64,000 bases of DNA from Megaustenia siamemsis (lineage: Eukaryota > Mollusca > Gastropoda > Stylommatophora > Ariophantidae). The notes below the pieces were generated by a model. The model saw only the letters and a list, made by a program, of their open reading frames with translations. It was not told where the DNA came from and made no database searches. Shown piece after piece: positions 1 through 9,481 of this stretch (the stretch's first letter is position 1; every line of letters begins with the position of its first letter). A program made the translations under genes and the position numbers. The stretch lies in assembly GCA_032433765.1 (NCBI GenBank), contig JAVIAB010000139.1, forward strand, positions 41,247,478-41,311,477, read 5' to 3'.

Positions 1-39
1 CTCGATTTGGTATAATGGTGAGACACACCCCCCCCCCCA

Positions 40-531
40 TCCCCCTTCATCGCGATGTTGAGTTATACGAAGACTTTTACTGTTGTCAGGCTGGTGATGG
101 AATACCCATGTTTATAGGAAGTCGAAGTCAGAGCGTCGAGGAATCGGTAGTTTCTTTGGGGGAATCGGGAGGCATATTTTACTCTGGTTAAAAACAGTGG
201 TTAAGCCTTACTCAGAGATGGATTGGGGACCCGTCTTCAGGTCGCATAGGACGCCTTAGCTGAGAGAAATGTCGGTGAAACTTTCGAAGAACGAACTAAG
301 GAGGCCGGTCAGCGGTAGATACACGGGGCCGTAGACCACCTGACTGGTAACAACCAATCAGGAAGTTCTTTACGACGACAAAGCAGAAAGCGCGTCATGA
401 AGGTACCACCACCCGGAGAACCCGTTACGAAGAGGGCACAATCGACAGCTAGACAGTTGCCCCTTCATTCGGCGCACAACAAGAAGACGAAGACGAGGGT
501 GTCGGTGGCAAAAGATATTTTCGATGAATAA
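40..531 (+). pseudogene. small basic protein remnant upstream of capsid-type gene (Polinton-like)
   Basis: A broken reading frame that I place as the first of three consecutive Polinton/Maverick-type genes. Near 60-135 one frame reads YEDFYCCQAGDGIPMFIGSR. After a frameshift, near 140-210, another reads GIGSFFGGIGRHILL, a glycine-rich hydrophobic stretch. The final codons before the TAA at 529-531 read RVSVAKDIFDE after a basic KKTKTR run. As I remember them, adenain-encoding mobile elements often carry a small protein with a Y-E-D-x-Y start, a G-L-G-x-x-x-G-x-x-R hydrophobic middle and a basic tail just upstream of the F54H12.2-like gene; its function is uncertain (virion core or membrane-active peptide is possible). 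The stop overlaps the next ATG by one base (TAATG). The start lies near or before 54 and is not fixed. Several frame breaks make this a fossil. Confidence 0.4.
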
Positions 532-932
532 TGTCTCTCACTCATCCCAAGTCGTGTGAATGTATTCACTCTGGTTTGGATTTATTTAGCCATCCACCCA
601 CACAGACATCTCTAGACTCTGGTCAATTTTTTTAAAATTCGTCCGATCGCAGCCTTATCACATGGCACACCCATCGAGTTTTTCATTTCGGGAAACAGCG
701 AGGAATATCTAGATCTTTTCAACATGTTTTTGCATCTGCGGGTCATGATCACCCTACTAGATGGATCCCACTTTGAGCTAGCCACAAGCGGACCCTTGTC
801 GATAGAGCTCAAGTTCGCCGCTCCCACAACTACTCCCTTACAAGTTATCGTCTACGCCGAGTTGGACTCTATACTCGAGGTGTCCAAGACACGCTAGGGT
901 CTAACAGACTTCGCCGTTTGGGAGAAAGAAAA
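531..932 (+). pseudogene. F54H12.2-like virion/capsid-type protein, internally deleted
   Basis: The frame opens at ATG 531 with MSLTHPKSCECIHSGLDLFS, followed by PPTQTSLDSGQFF. A frameshift in the T-run near 630 leads to KIRPIAALSHGTPIEFFISG and then EEYLDLFNMFLHLRVMITLL. This is the hallmark N-terminus of the proteins annotated in many invertebrates as 'uncharacterized protein F54H12.2', which belong to Polinton-type elements. About 40 codons later the text already matches the family's C-terminus (IELKFAAPTTTPLQVIVYAE, then LDSILEVSKTR and a stop near 895). The family is usually several hundred residues long, so roughly two thirds of the middle is missing. The role in assembly or virion structure is inferred from family context. 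The protease remnant follows directly. Confidence 0.5.
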
Positions 933-1435
933 TTAACACGGGAGAGATTTACAATCTTTAGATGTCGGATATTTTCGTTCGACGTTGTTCCCTTGTTAGT
1001 GTCCTTCCACGAAATAACTTACCGCCCAGCACCGATCCAACTAGGACTGCAGCCTTTTGTCATAAACACCGACCATGCCCACAAACCTGGTGAGCATTGG
1101 GTGGCCCTCTTTTACAACGCTCTTGGAGAATGTATTTCGATTACTACGATTTACCTCCCAGACACATCGATATTATAAACTTTATCGAGCAGAATTCACA
1201 TGTTCCCTTCGTCTACACCCCACGGGTGTTGCTAGATTTGTTTAGCAACACGTGTGGTCTGTATTGTGTTTATTATATAATTTTAAAGTGTCGTGGTGCG
1301 CAGCTTAACATAATTCTCATGCCTTTTTCGTCGAGACAACACATTAACGACCGTATCATTTATCGTTTGCTCACCCCGTGGATATTTCGGCTTTGGAGGG
1401 CCCAAGGATGCCCAAATTCATCAAACGGGCAGTAA
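930..1435 (+). pseudogene. adenain-like cysteine protease (Polinton-type), frameshifted
   Basis: This is a relic of an adenovirus-protease-like (peptidase C5) enzyme, which in Polinton-type elements processes virion proteins. One frame gives PFVINTDHAHKPGEHWVALF near 1050-1115, holding the candidate catalytic His of the E-H-W-V-A motif. After a frameshift near 1128 the other frame gives YFDYYDLPPRHID with the candidate acidic residue. Further on is SNTCGLYCVYYII near 1240-1280, holding the candidate nucleophilic Cys and the C-G-x-Y-C-V-Y signature. The order His, Asp, Cys and their spacing match the family. The N-terminal part (near 930, NTGEIYNL then a stop) is broken too. A coding end near 1435 is followed closely by a polyadenylation signal. 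At least two frame lesions mean it cannot make the whole enzyme. Confidence 0.6.
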
Positions 1436-1467
1436 TATATTTTGAAATGTCTCTTCTTTGCTGTATT

Positions 1468-1473
1468 AATAAA
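1468..1473 (+). terminator. AATAAA polyadenylation signal after protease remnant
   Basis: AATAAA lies 33 bases after the protease remnant's stop, the expected place for the 3' end of its transcript. AATAAA is also frequent by chance in AT-rich DNA. Confidence 0.45.
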
Positions 1474-1529
1474 ATATTTATTGTGAAATTAAATATAGAA
1501 AGTATTTGTTTTGACTTGTTTTAACTTGA

Positions 1530-1602
1530 ATGTGAAAGAGAGAGTGAGAGAGAGATTACATGTGGGTGGTGATGGTACATGATGATGATGATGATGATGA
1601 AA
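1530..1602. repeat. purine-rich tract and (GAT)n
   Basis: A GA-rich run (AGAGAGAGTGAGAGAGAG) is followed by about six GAT units after GGTACATGATG. The GGTACATGATGATG text resembles the 3' tail of the family B retroelements further along, but too little upstream sequence survives to call a copy. Confidence 0.6.
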
Positions 1603-2158
1603 ACGAACAGTCAAAAGGGAATATACCCCTTTCCTCCATTTTTAGAATCATCACAACCAACACGTTATTTAAATTTCCACACATGGTCACCCGATATCAG
1701 CACACAGATACCTTAAGGGATAATACTTAACCACACTTACACCCAAGATAACCAATGTATCAGGTACACCTTTCCTTAAAAAATACATACGCAACATATT
1801 CATCGCTTTCCCCAAGTTTTAGAACCCTGATACGCAGCTACCTGAGATAACGCCGATCACGGGGTTGCTAGATAACGCCACCGGACGAATCCAGAGGTCA
1901 CCGGTCACCGGTCGGCCGGGGTGAGCAAAACATCCGAACCGATTAAAAAATGTGCAGAAACATCAGGAAAAATGTGCAGACACATATTTAATCTAAGGCT
2001 ACACATTTTGGCTGAACTTTTTAAGATGATGTAAACCGGTTTCTATACTACTAACGATGACGCTGGAAGATAGAGTAGAACAATTTATGCCTCCATTTTT
2101 TTACACCTAATCTCTCTTTATATCGAAAATACCACCTGTAGAGTAAAGGGCCTAAAAA

Positions 2159-2160
<2 letters not shown>
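1603..2160. other. no gene seen; unclassified AT-rich DNA
   Basis: No coding frame or element family was recognised. Positions about 1840-1930 are GC-rich and self-complementary (ACCGGTCACCGGT, CGGCCGG) against an AT-rich background. Confidence 0.5.

Positions 2161-2219
<59 letters not shown>
2161..2219. repeat. (AT)n microsatellite
   Basis: About 29 perfect AT dinucleotides. Confidence 0.95.
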
Positions 2220-2225
<6 letters not shown>

Positions 2226-2489
2226 CAAACTTTAGATATTCAATGACAAAGTACTATCAGAAAGTGAATAAGAACTATATAAACTAGTAACTAAGATTTT
2301 CTTTGAAGCAAAGAGAAAGATTTTGTTCTCAACATCTACAAGAACACACTCATAGCAGCAATTGTTTTCAAGAAAGAAATACTAAAATAAGTTGCAGCTT
2401 TCCTTACCTGGAATCAGTAATAACAGTTGATGGGAAACACACACATCTTTTTTCTTCTTCTCTTTTGCGTCATTTTGTTGTCCTTTAGT

Positions 2490-3200
2490 GTCCAGGAAAG
2501 ATGTCGTTTGCGGATTTCTGCTTTTTACGCCGTTCTTTATGCTGTTTCCTAGTAACTCTAATATTACATCAGTCTATCGTGTTTGTAGTCGGCCCTTTGA
2601 TCCTCTCCCCTAGTGTTTATTGATGATTCGTTATGTACTCGCATTTCCTTAATACTTCACCTCTTATCTTATCTCTTAAGCTGTTTCTTGTCAAGCTTTT
2701 AACATATTTAATTTTGTGATGTTTATTATTCTGATTGTTGTTCTTGAGTCTAGGGCCCAGTCTGGCATTGGTAGAACAAAGTTAGGATAAAGGTTGTCCT
2801 GTTGTGTGTTGGTTTTGCCTCTAGGGATAATTCATTCTTGGACAGCAATGATGACATTTGTTTAATGATTAAGCTTGTTGTGTTGCACATTGAGTCTATT
2901 TCTGCGGCTTGTGTTATCAAACGTTACTAGGCTTCCTAGGTATTTGGTACTTGGTGTAAATGACTGCCCTCTATCGTTATGGTGATCTATTGTTTCATTT
3001 TGATGTATTTATTACTTCTGCTTTAATACTATTGATTTTCATGTCGTTTATGGTAATTAAATAATCACAAAATGATATCAAGCAGTGTTCACGGTTCCTG
3101 TTTTGCTAAGTGCTGTTAGGTGTTCTTTCAATTTGTCCATTTCAACCATCTGTGAATAGGAGCTTCTTTATTTCCTCAGTCTATTATGGGTTGGCTACCT
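2490..3200 (-). pseudogene. family R non-LTR RT remnant (C-terminal region)
   Basis: The minus strand reads, in pieces, KYLGSLVTFDNTSRRNRLNV and then SLTRNSLRDKIRGEVLRK. The first is the block just after the RT palm in RTE-type elements (Y-L-G-S-x-x-x-x-D). The second matches SLRDKIRNEELREKARNNP in the + strand copy at 25.7-26.3 kb, so these are two copies of one family. Many stops and frame changes show it is old. No endonuclease and no catalytic YADD are present. I see no target duplication. Confidence 0.55.
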
Positions 3201-3694
3201 TACATATGTGGCCGTTGCTTATGTGAATACGTTTCTACAAATGCACGGATGAGACGAAAGTTTGATAATCAAAAGTTGAACTATGGGGGCCAAGTTGATA
3301 ATGAGTCTAGCACTATCGTTATCAATACACATATTGAACCCATTTTCTAAACCAATACAAAACATGGACAATCTAAAAGTAAGCGGAATGTAATTAGACT
3401 AAAATGAGATGTGGTTCTTAAAAAATAATTACAATGTCATGGACAACAATGAGCATATCTGAAGAGTTATTTATCAATTAAGTGTCAGAACGATGTGATA
3501 TAATTAGCATCATTGAGTAAGCGATACTTGCAGCATGTTTTAACATAATGTGGAAAAAGGATAAACCAGAACACTTGATCGTAATAGAAAATAAGAAACA
3601 AGGAAAGAAGAAGTGGAAGACTAAAAATCGAATGTTTAGCAAGCTTGTCCAAATGGTACAATGAACAAAATATTGCATCGTTTATGAGACAAAC
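3201..3694. other. no gene seen; unclassified
   Basis: AT-rich single-copy-looking DNA. No element or coding frame was recognised. Confidence 0.45.
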
Positions 3695-4018
3695 CTAGAA
3701 GAAAGAGAATAAATTTTTTTTTAAATGCGAGTTTTGTCTTGTCATAGCAGTAATCGACTGAGATAAACATATATATTCTTCCTCTTCTTCTTCTACCTTT
3801 TTAGCTCCCAGTGGAGCATAGGTCTTCAACAAACACTTTCCAAGTCGTTTTGTTTTTGTCATTCCATGTTTGTGAAGTTTTTTCGGCTTATTTTTTTTAC
3901 AGTTTGGGATAGCCAGTTCCATGCCCAACCCTCCTTTCTCGCCTCTTACGAACATGCCTGGTAGGGTACAGCGCCACTATTCTTTACTCCTCTTTCGGGC
4001 CCCGGCAGCGCACGGGCG
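3695..4018 (-). mobile_element. 5' end of a family A RTE-like element (fragment)
   Basis: Read on the minus strand from 4018, the sequence CGCCCGTGCGCTGCCGGGGC is followed by the ATG of a frame beginning MFVRGEKGGLGMELAIPNCK. The same 5' sequence and the same protein start (MFVRGEKGGLGMGLAIPYCK) occur on the + strand at 63150-63280, where they lead into an intact endonuclease. The two copies stop matching outside 4018 and 63150, which fixes the element's 5' terminus. Here similarity fades after about 30 codons into low-complexity EEEEEE-coding DNA, so only the leader and N-terminus remain. Because RTE-like copies are usually 5' truncated, surviving 5' ends are informative. Confidence 0.65.
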
Positions 4019-4427
4019 AAACATATATATATAATTGCATAATTGCATATACATGTATCTTTAATTCGCATATTTGCACATATCTTTAATTCGCATAACT
4101 TTTCACATTGTGAAACAAGCAACTTTAAATTTAAAAAGTAGATATTTTTTTTTTGAAATACTTATATAAGAGTGAATTAGTATGAGATTGAAGTTGTTTC
4201 ATAAAGATAACTTAATTCACCAGATAACTGAATGTCGGTCCAAAAATAAATAACCTAAGAGTATAAAACATCTAACGCATCAGAATGCTGTAACAGTATC
4301 AATATTATTACAAGACCATCGTCACATTTATGTGTACAATGTGTACATTTATGTGAACAACGCCACAATTACATACTTCCCACTAGAGAAACCTTTGATG
4401 CAAGTTTTCAAGGAATCCGTGGAAGCT

Positions 4428-4640
4428 CTGTGATTAATGGATAGGACGAGGTAAGTATCAGGCTCAGGTTCGATTCCGATAAACTACCCATCAAGCTTCT
4501 AATGGGTACCTGATTTCTCTTGTAAAGTAGGACGGCCTGACGTGATAATGACCACATCACTCAAAAACTTGTCGTTGGACATTAAAACATAAGGGCACCA
4601 ATGCCACACTCCCGATACCCCTGAAGGTGTTTGAGCCATA
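4428..4640 (+). mobile_element. diverged tRNA-derived SINE
   Basis: The head contains an RNA polymerase III B-box-like GGTTCGATTCC at about 4467, followed by a body similar to the main SINE of this window (AATGGGTACCTGAT, GTAAAGTAGGACGGCCTGACG, AATGACCACATCACTC). The A-box region is degraded. It is an older relative of the copies at 8.8, 11.8, 29.4 and 46.0 kb. Confidence 0.45.
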
Positions 4641-4769
4641 TACTCGACATAAGTCAGAGTTTATGTAAAACCTGAATTGCTTCGGTCGGTATTAACAATT
4701 ACAGTAACTGGAACTGCTTGTTCAAGAGAAAGGTGGTTACATTTATTTTGTCTCTTTCAGTCTTTTCGT

Positions 4770-5108
4770 CATCACTGAGTGCCATCTCCGCATCGAAGGT
4801 TGGCTACCATAGAGTGCCATTCTGCTCTGACTCTTGCTTTGATGTTGCAGGTTGTCATAGGCTGACTTGTCCATCTTTTGATGTTACTCGTCAATTTTAG
4901 TCTTGGTCTGCCTCTTCCTCTTTTACCTTGTATTTTCATTTCCAATAAGTAAAGTAAAAAAGTAAAGTACCCCCGTCACGCCAAGTGGCGTATAGGGAAA
5001 TATGGTGTTAGTGACCCTATATCGCATTTGTCTTGTTTGAATTGTGTTTAGTAGTTCTCTTTTCATTTTTAGTTGTTTTAAGACTTCATTGTTTGTTCTC
5101 TTTTCTTC
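4770..5108 (-). mobile_element. family A RTE-like 3'-end fragment, interrupted by SINE tail
   Basis: Minus-strand match to the family A 3' end. The piece 4770-4940 corresponds to the terminal RT coding and 3' end (forward text ACTGAGTGCCATCTCCGC, GGTTGGCTACCATAG, TGATGTTACTCGTC). The piece 5027-5108 continues the same element further 5' (GTTTAGTAGTTCTCTTTTCA). Between them sits a SINE tail that replaces about 50 bases present in other copies. The product would be the C-terminal thumb region of the RT and is not functional. Confidence 0.75.
4949..5026 (-). mobile_element. SINE 3'-tail fragment inside RTE fragment
   Basis: Contains the last part of the SINE in reverse orientation (AAAGTACCCCCGTCACGCCA, AGTGGCGTATAGGG, GGTGTTAGTGACC). 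There is no pol III head, so it was truncated on insertion or by later deletion. Confidence 0.75.
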
Positions 5109-8100
5109 ATGTGAAACGCACTGATGTCGATCGATTTAGTGTGCTTGAATGATGGAAGGGCAACCAGAATGGCCACTCGAACAGGGGACTCTGATAGTGT
5201 CATAGACCTGGCACTGGTGTCTTCCACCTTCAAGCCGGTTTGCGGGTGGATTGTATTGGGATTCCACGGAAGTGATCACTATCCAAGTGTCCTCCTAATT
5301 GAGAAAGACAGAAATAGAAGTCAGAAAAGGAAACTTCACACATTTCACTATGAGAACACAAACCAGGACGTCATTAGCAAAATCAGACATAGGAAAAGGG
5401 CGCCCCTCGCAGGAGGCAGGAGAGATGGACGCAGCCGCCCTGGTCATACGTTGAAGTCGCGCAAGCGAGGCGGAACAAGAGACTAACGGTCAAGACATGG
5501 CAGAAAGCCAGAAGGAATGGAAGAACACAACATGAGCTCTTGGAGCGGTCTGAAAGAAGTGGTCGACCAAAAAATTATGCACTTTAAACTATGCGCTAAG
5601 CAAACTAAGGATGCCAAGTGTGATGATTTCTGTAAAAAAAGTGTGCTGAGAAAAATCGCTAGCCACATTCTGGCGCCTTAATCAAAACATGAATGGCACA
5701 ACACGACACAGAGACATACAGACTTCCAGAGCACAGGCCAGCTATGACACAAATCTAATGAGAGCAAAGGGATGGCCCTGCTTGCCCACTACATTGAGCA
5801 GACGGATCAAAGAAATGAGGCGGTAAGAATGAGGATACGGAGGTCAATTTCAGAATTGTGTGAGGATGTAGCGCTGGGAGACGATCTCACAATAACAACC
5901 GATACCATTCGCACAACACTTAAAAGGTCACACAGCACTGCTGCTGGTCCAGATGGTGTTCGGTACGACGACATAAGCGAGTTAGCTGACGACGACTTGA
6001 CAACACTGGCCAAAGAGTTTAATGCCAGCATTCAGAGTGGTCAGATTAAGGAGGAGTGGCTACACAGCTACTTACTACCGCAACCGAAGCCAAACTAGTA
6101 CCATTCTCAGATCAGTGCCTACAGAATCATCACAATGCAGAACACTGCGGGCAAGCTACTGGAGAAAATAGTTTCCCGTGTCCTCACCTGTCACCTTGAA
6201 CAGAAACGCGCGTTCCCACCCACACTCGGAGGTTATAGATATAACAAAGAGACACGGCTCAATGAGGCAGTCTTCGCCTATGACGTCTTCGAAGGCTTTC
6301 ACAGACGAGAGGAGACATGTGCTGCTGCTATAGATCTGGAGGATGCATAGAATAGAGTATCGTTTGAATACCTCATGCATATGCTCCTCAAACTGGCGGT
6401 GCACCCCTTCCTCATTAGATGGATCGCCGCGGCACTGTTTTAAAGGAAGGTGATACTCAAATGTGGAAGTTGGTCATTCCAGCCAATTGCCATTTGTCCA
6501 GGGCTGCCACAAGGCTCACCATTATCACCAGTTCTATTTAACGTGTACACAATAACGATCACGGAACAACAGATGGATGATAGGGGAAGAACTATGACTT
6601 TTGCTGATGATATTCTGGTATATCAACAGGGAAGAGACAGAAGTCAAATCGCCTTAACAATGCAAGACGAACTCGATCGCATTTCTTCCTGGTGTGGGGT
6701 TTCAGGTGCCTTGGTTAATCCTAATAAAGCATCAGTTGCATGGTTCTCAATTAACAATCATATCGTTAACACGGAAACACCGGTGGTACGAATGGGAGCT
6801 GATGTGGTGACCAGTTACAGGGTGATGACGTGCTTCGGAGTTAAGTTTGACCGCAGCCTGTGCTTTCGAGACCACGTAGACCATGTGATAATACAATCCC
6901 GCAAAGGATCAGCAGCCTTGAAGATCATGGCGGCTGCCAACATCGAGCAGAGACTACTTGACCTTCTGTATTCCAGGGACTAGTTCTTGCACCAATCGAG
7001 TATGGCCTGGCAGTTCTTACAATCAGTAAGACGCAACGCAAATTTACAAGCCAGAGAAAATACAAAATGAAGCCATGCGCATTATCTTGGGGTGTACAAG
7101 GGACATTCCCTGTGTAGCAATGAGGTATCTTCTTGACTTTCCAACCATGGATGACAGGATCAAAATCTGGAGGGCACGAGCATACCTGAAGATTAGTGCA
7201 GATAAAGAGCATCTATTGCATCATTAGCTCGATACAAGGAAGGGTGTCAGGCTAAAAAGTGGCAAATCATGGGTGGGCCGAGCCGAAGATATCATCAAAC
7301 AGGTCTGTGGACTCACCAATATCAACGTTGGCGAGGAGTGAATACCGGTGTCTACGTCATTCAAGGGGGCATTCTTGTGTATTGTCACACTCGATAGGAA
7401 ATGTAGGAAATAGAACTCAGTCGTGGTCAATGCGGAGGTCAACGGTCTCATCTGGGATAATACCGATGAGAAATATGCAGCCATCTATACAGAGGGATCT
7501 GTTATACGACACCACATAAGTGCATGGACATTCACAGCACGCTCGGCAGGCAGAATAGTCATTGAAGACAGTGGTGCATACGTTATGATCACGAGTAGCA
7601 TGAAGATGGAGGTGATGGCAGTGACCAAGGCATTCATCTGGCTAGAATCACAAGACTACACCCACGCCTGTATACTGAGTGATTCGATGAGCATGATACG
7701 ATTTGTGGTGGCGGGATCTGTACATAGACAATGGGTAGAGTCATTGCAGAAGTCAAAAATACGTAAGGTCACCTTTGTCTACGTCCCAGGACGTAGCTGG
7801 AGTACGGAGAAATGAAAGGGCGGACAGGTTGGCTACCTGCGCTATTGTTCTGGACGGTCAAACAATGGATCGGGCGGACATCATCAATGCCCTCCAGAAA
7901 GTTGGAAGGACGCAGGACTTCAATAACCATGAGTCCACGTCACTCCTTCAGATGAAAGAGATGGGAGTTAAGATGAGCGCAGCCAGAAACAAGAAACTTA
8001 GTGGGCGTGTAAGAAGACTTATCAACCAACACAAAACTGGAGTCGTCAGTCGCTGGACACTTCGAGACTCGCTAAGGAGGGGATCTGAGCAACTGTGGAT

Positions 8101-8143
8101 ATGTACGGAGTGCAATGATGATAACCCGCTAATAATTCAATAA
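5109..8143 (+). pseudogene. decayed non-LTR retroelement: endonuclease end, RT and RNase H
   Basis: A single element read across several frames. Near 5195-5300: DSVIDLALVSS and HGSDHYPSVLLIE, the C-terminal end of an APE-type endonuclease with its S-D-H motif. Near 5880-6090: STAAGPDGVRYDDISEL, the RT fingers. Near 6500-6640: GLPQGSPLSPVLFNVY and then MTFADDILVYQ, RT motifs B and C with an F-A-D-D catalytic box. Near 7480-7850: an RNase H-like part ending in RNERADRLAT, where an H-S-G-x-x-G-N-E-x-A-D signature is expected. A frame to 8143 ends in CTECNDDNPLIIQ. The domain order endonuclease, RT, RNase H fits I-clade-like elements. Stops and shifts (for example near 6100, 6350, 6985 and 7240) kill the frame. 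The 5' part, including the start of the endonuclease, is missing and an RTE fragment abuts it. Confidence 0.7.
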
Positions 8144-8159
8144 CTCAATAACGCTCTTT

Positions 8160-8477
8160 TCCTCGGGGCCTCGGTAGTAGTTGGGACAACCACCCGACTG
8201 GACTACCGACGTTCGGAAAACCAGTGTTCGATTCCCGCTGGGAGCAGTGTGAGTTGTACTCACGGTTGGAGAAAAAAAAATACCCCTACGGTAGACGTTG
8301 GCAGAGATGGGTACCAGGGTATTAACCTGGGAATGTGAGGAATGTCGCCTCGCATCGTGAGTTTCGATGCTTGAAGCGACACTATCCAGAAATCTTCGAA
8401 CACTTCTAGATAGGCGGTCGAGCACATATGGGTGGAAACTCGCACGCTAAGACGCCGGTGCAAGTCTCGTACTTTAC
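8160..8477 (+). other. possible degraded tRNA-like SINE relic
   Basis: GTGTTCGATTCCCGC at about 8225 resembles a pol III B box, followed by an A9 run and a GGGTACCAGGG phrase like the SINE body. No convincing A box. It could equally be untranslated sequence of the preceding retroelement. Confidence 0.25.
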
Positions 8478-8712
8478 CTTTACCTATCTCTTTTCTTTCC
8501 ATCCAATTATTCTTATTTTTCTATAGATTCACATTTCAAAGGCTTCAAGTTTCTGCTCTGTTTTCTTGTCTAATGCCCATGTATCTGCGCATTACAGAAA
8601 TGTTGAGAAAATGTAACATTTTGCTATTCTTAGCTTTAGCTCTGTTGTTATTTATTTTGATGTTAGTTTATTTGTCGCGACATTAAAATTACTTTTTGTC
8701 ATTCTCATAATG
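8478..8712 (-). mobile_element. family A RTE-like internal fragment
   Basis: The forward text (CACATTTCAAAGGCTTC, CATTACAGAAATGTTGAGAA, AAAATTACTTTTTGTCAT) aligns with 34.57-34.78 kb (−) and, reversed, with 43.55-43.75 kb. It corresponds to the RT thumb region (K-S-N-F-N-x-M-K-N-I-L-T-S through A-E-T-W-T-L in good copies). Both ends are truncated. Confidence 0.7.
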
Positions 8713-8791
8713 ATTTTAAAGTTTAAAAAAAAATAATAAAGTATATAAAAACGTATATAAATAATTATAATATAATATATAATTATATATT

Positions 8792-9043
8792 GGAGCCGCG
8801 ATAGCTCAGTGGTTAGTGAACTGGACTTGAAAGGACAAGGGGTAGGGTTCGATCCCAACCGACGGCTTCCTGGTTCACCCAGCCCTAAATGGGTACCCGA
8901 TATTTTTTTCTGGGAAAATGAAGCAGCACGGGCGTAATACCGACCACATTACCACAAAAAATCATGTGCTGAAGGTCTTTAAAAAATTATGGTCACTAAC
9001 ACCATATTCCCTATACGCCACTTGATGTGACAGGGGTACTTTA
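8792..9043 (+). mobile_element. tRNA-derived SINE, near full length
   Basis: The head GGAGCCGCGATAGCTCAGTG carries an A box (TAGCTCAGTGG) and a B box (GGTTCGATCCC). The body has the family landmarks AAATGGGTACC, GCACGGGCGTAATACCGACC, CATGTGCTGAAGGTC and GGTCACTAACACCATATTCC. The 3' end holds the palindromic ACGCCACTTGATGTGAC hairpin and GGGGTACTTTA. It sits in AT-rich DNA, so a target duplication is hard to read. Confidence 0.85.
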
Positions 9044-9228
9044 CTACTACGTATATAATTATATATATATATATAATATAATATTATATATATAATATAT
9101 AAAATATATATAACATATATATATAGATATATATAATTATATATAATTATATATAATTAAATATAATAATAATATGTAATATATAATAATATAATAAATA
9201 TAAAAACTTTTCCAAAACAAGGAGTAAA
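9044..9228. repeat. AT-rich simple sequence
   Basis: Irregular TA/ATA/AATA repeats between two SINEs in opposite orientation; nothing coding. Confidence 0.8.
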
Positions 9229-9481
9229 AAAAGTAAAGTATCCCCGTCAGGCCAAGTGACATATAGGGAATATGGTGTTAGTGACCATAAATTTTACAAA
9301 CCTTCGGGACATGATTTTTGGGGTAATATGGTCGGTATTACGCCCGTGCCGCTTTACTTTCCCAGAAAAAAAATCCGGTACCCATCAAAGGCTGGGTGAA
9401 CCGAAGCCGACGGTTGGGATCAAACCCTACGTCTTGTCCTTTGTAGTCCAATTCACTAACCACTGAGCTATCGCGGCTCCC
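9229..9481 (-). mobile_element. tRNA-derived SINE, near full length
   Basis: Reverse-complement copy of the same SINE: starts with AAAGTATCCCCGTCAGGCCA and ends with the head GAGCTATCGCGGCTCC. A and B boxes are recognisable on the minus strand. With the copy at 8792-9043 it forms a tail-to-tail inverted pair. Confidence 0.85.

Noticed and set aside
2303..2488. Frame containing YLESVITVDGK, like an RT segment
   Set aside because: The resemblance covers about ten residues only, with no flanking match to families A, B or R.
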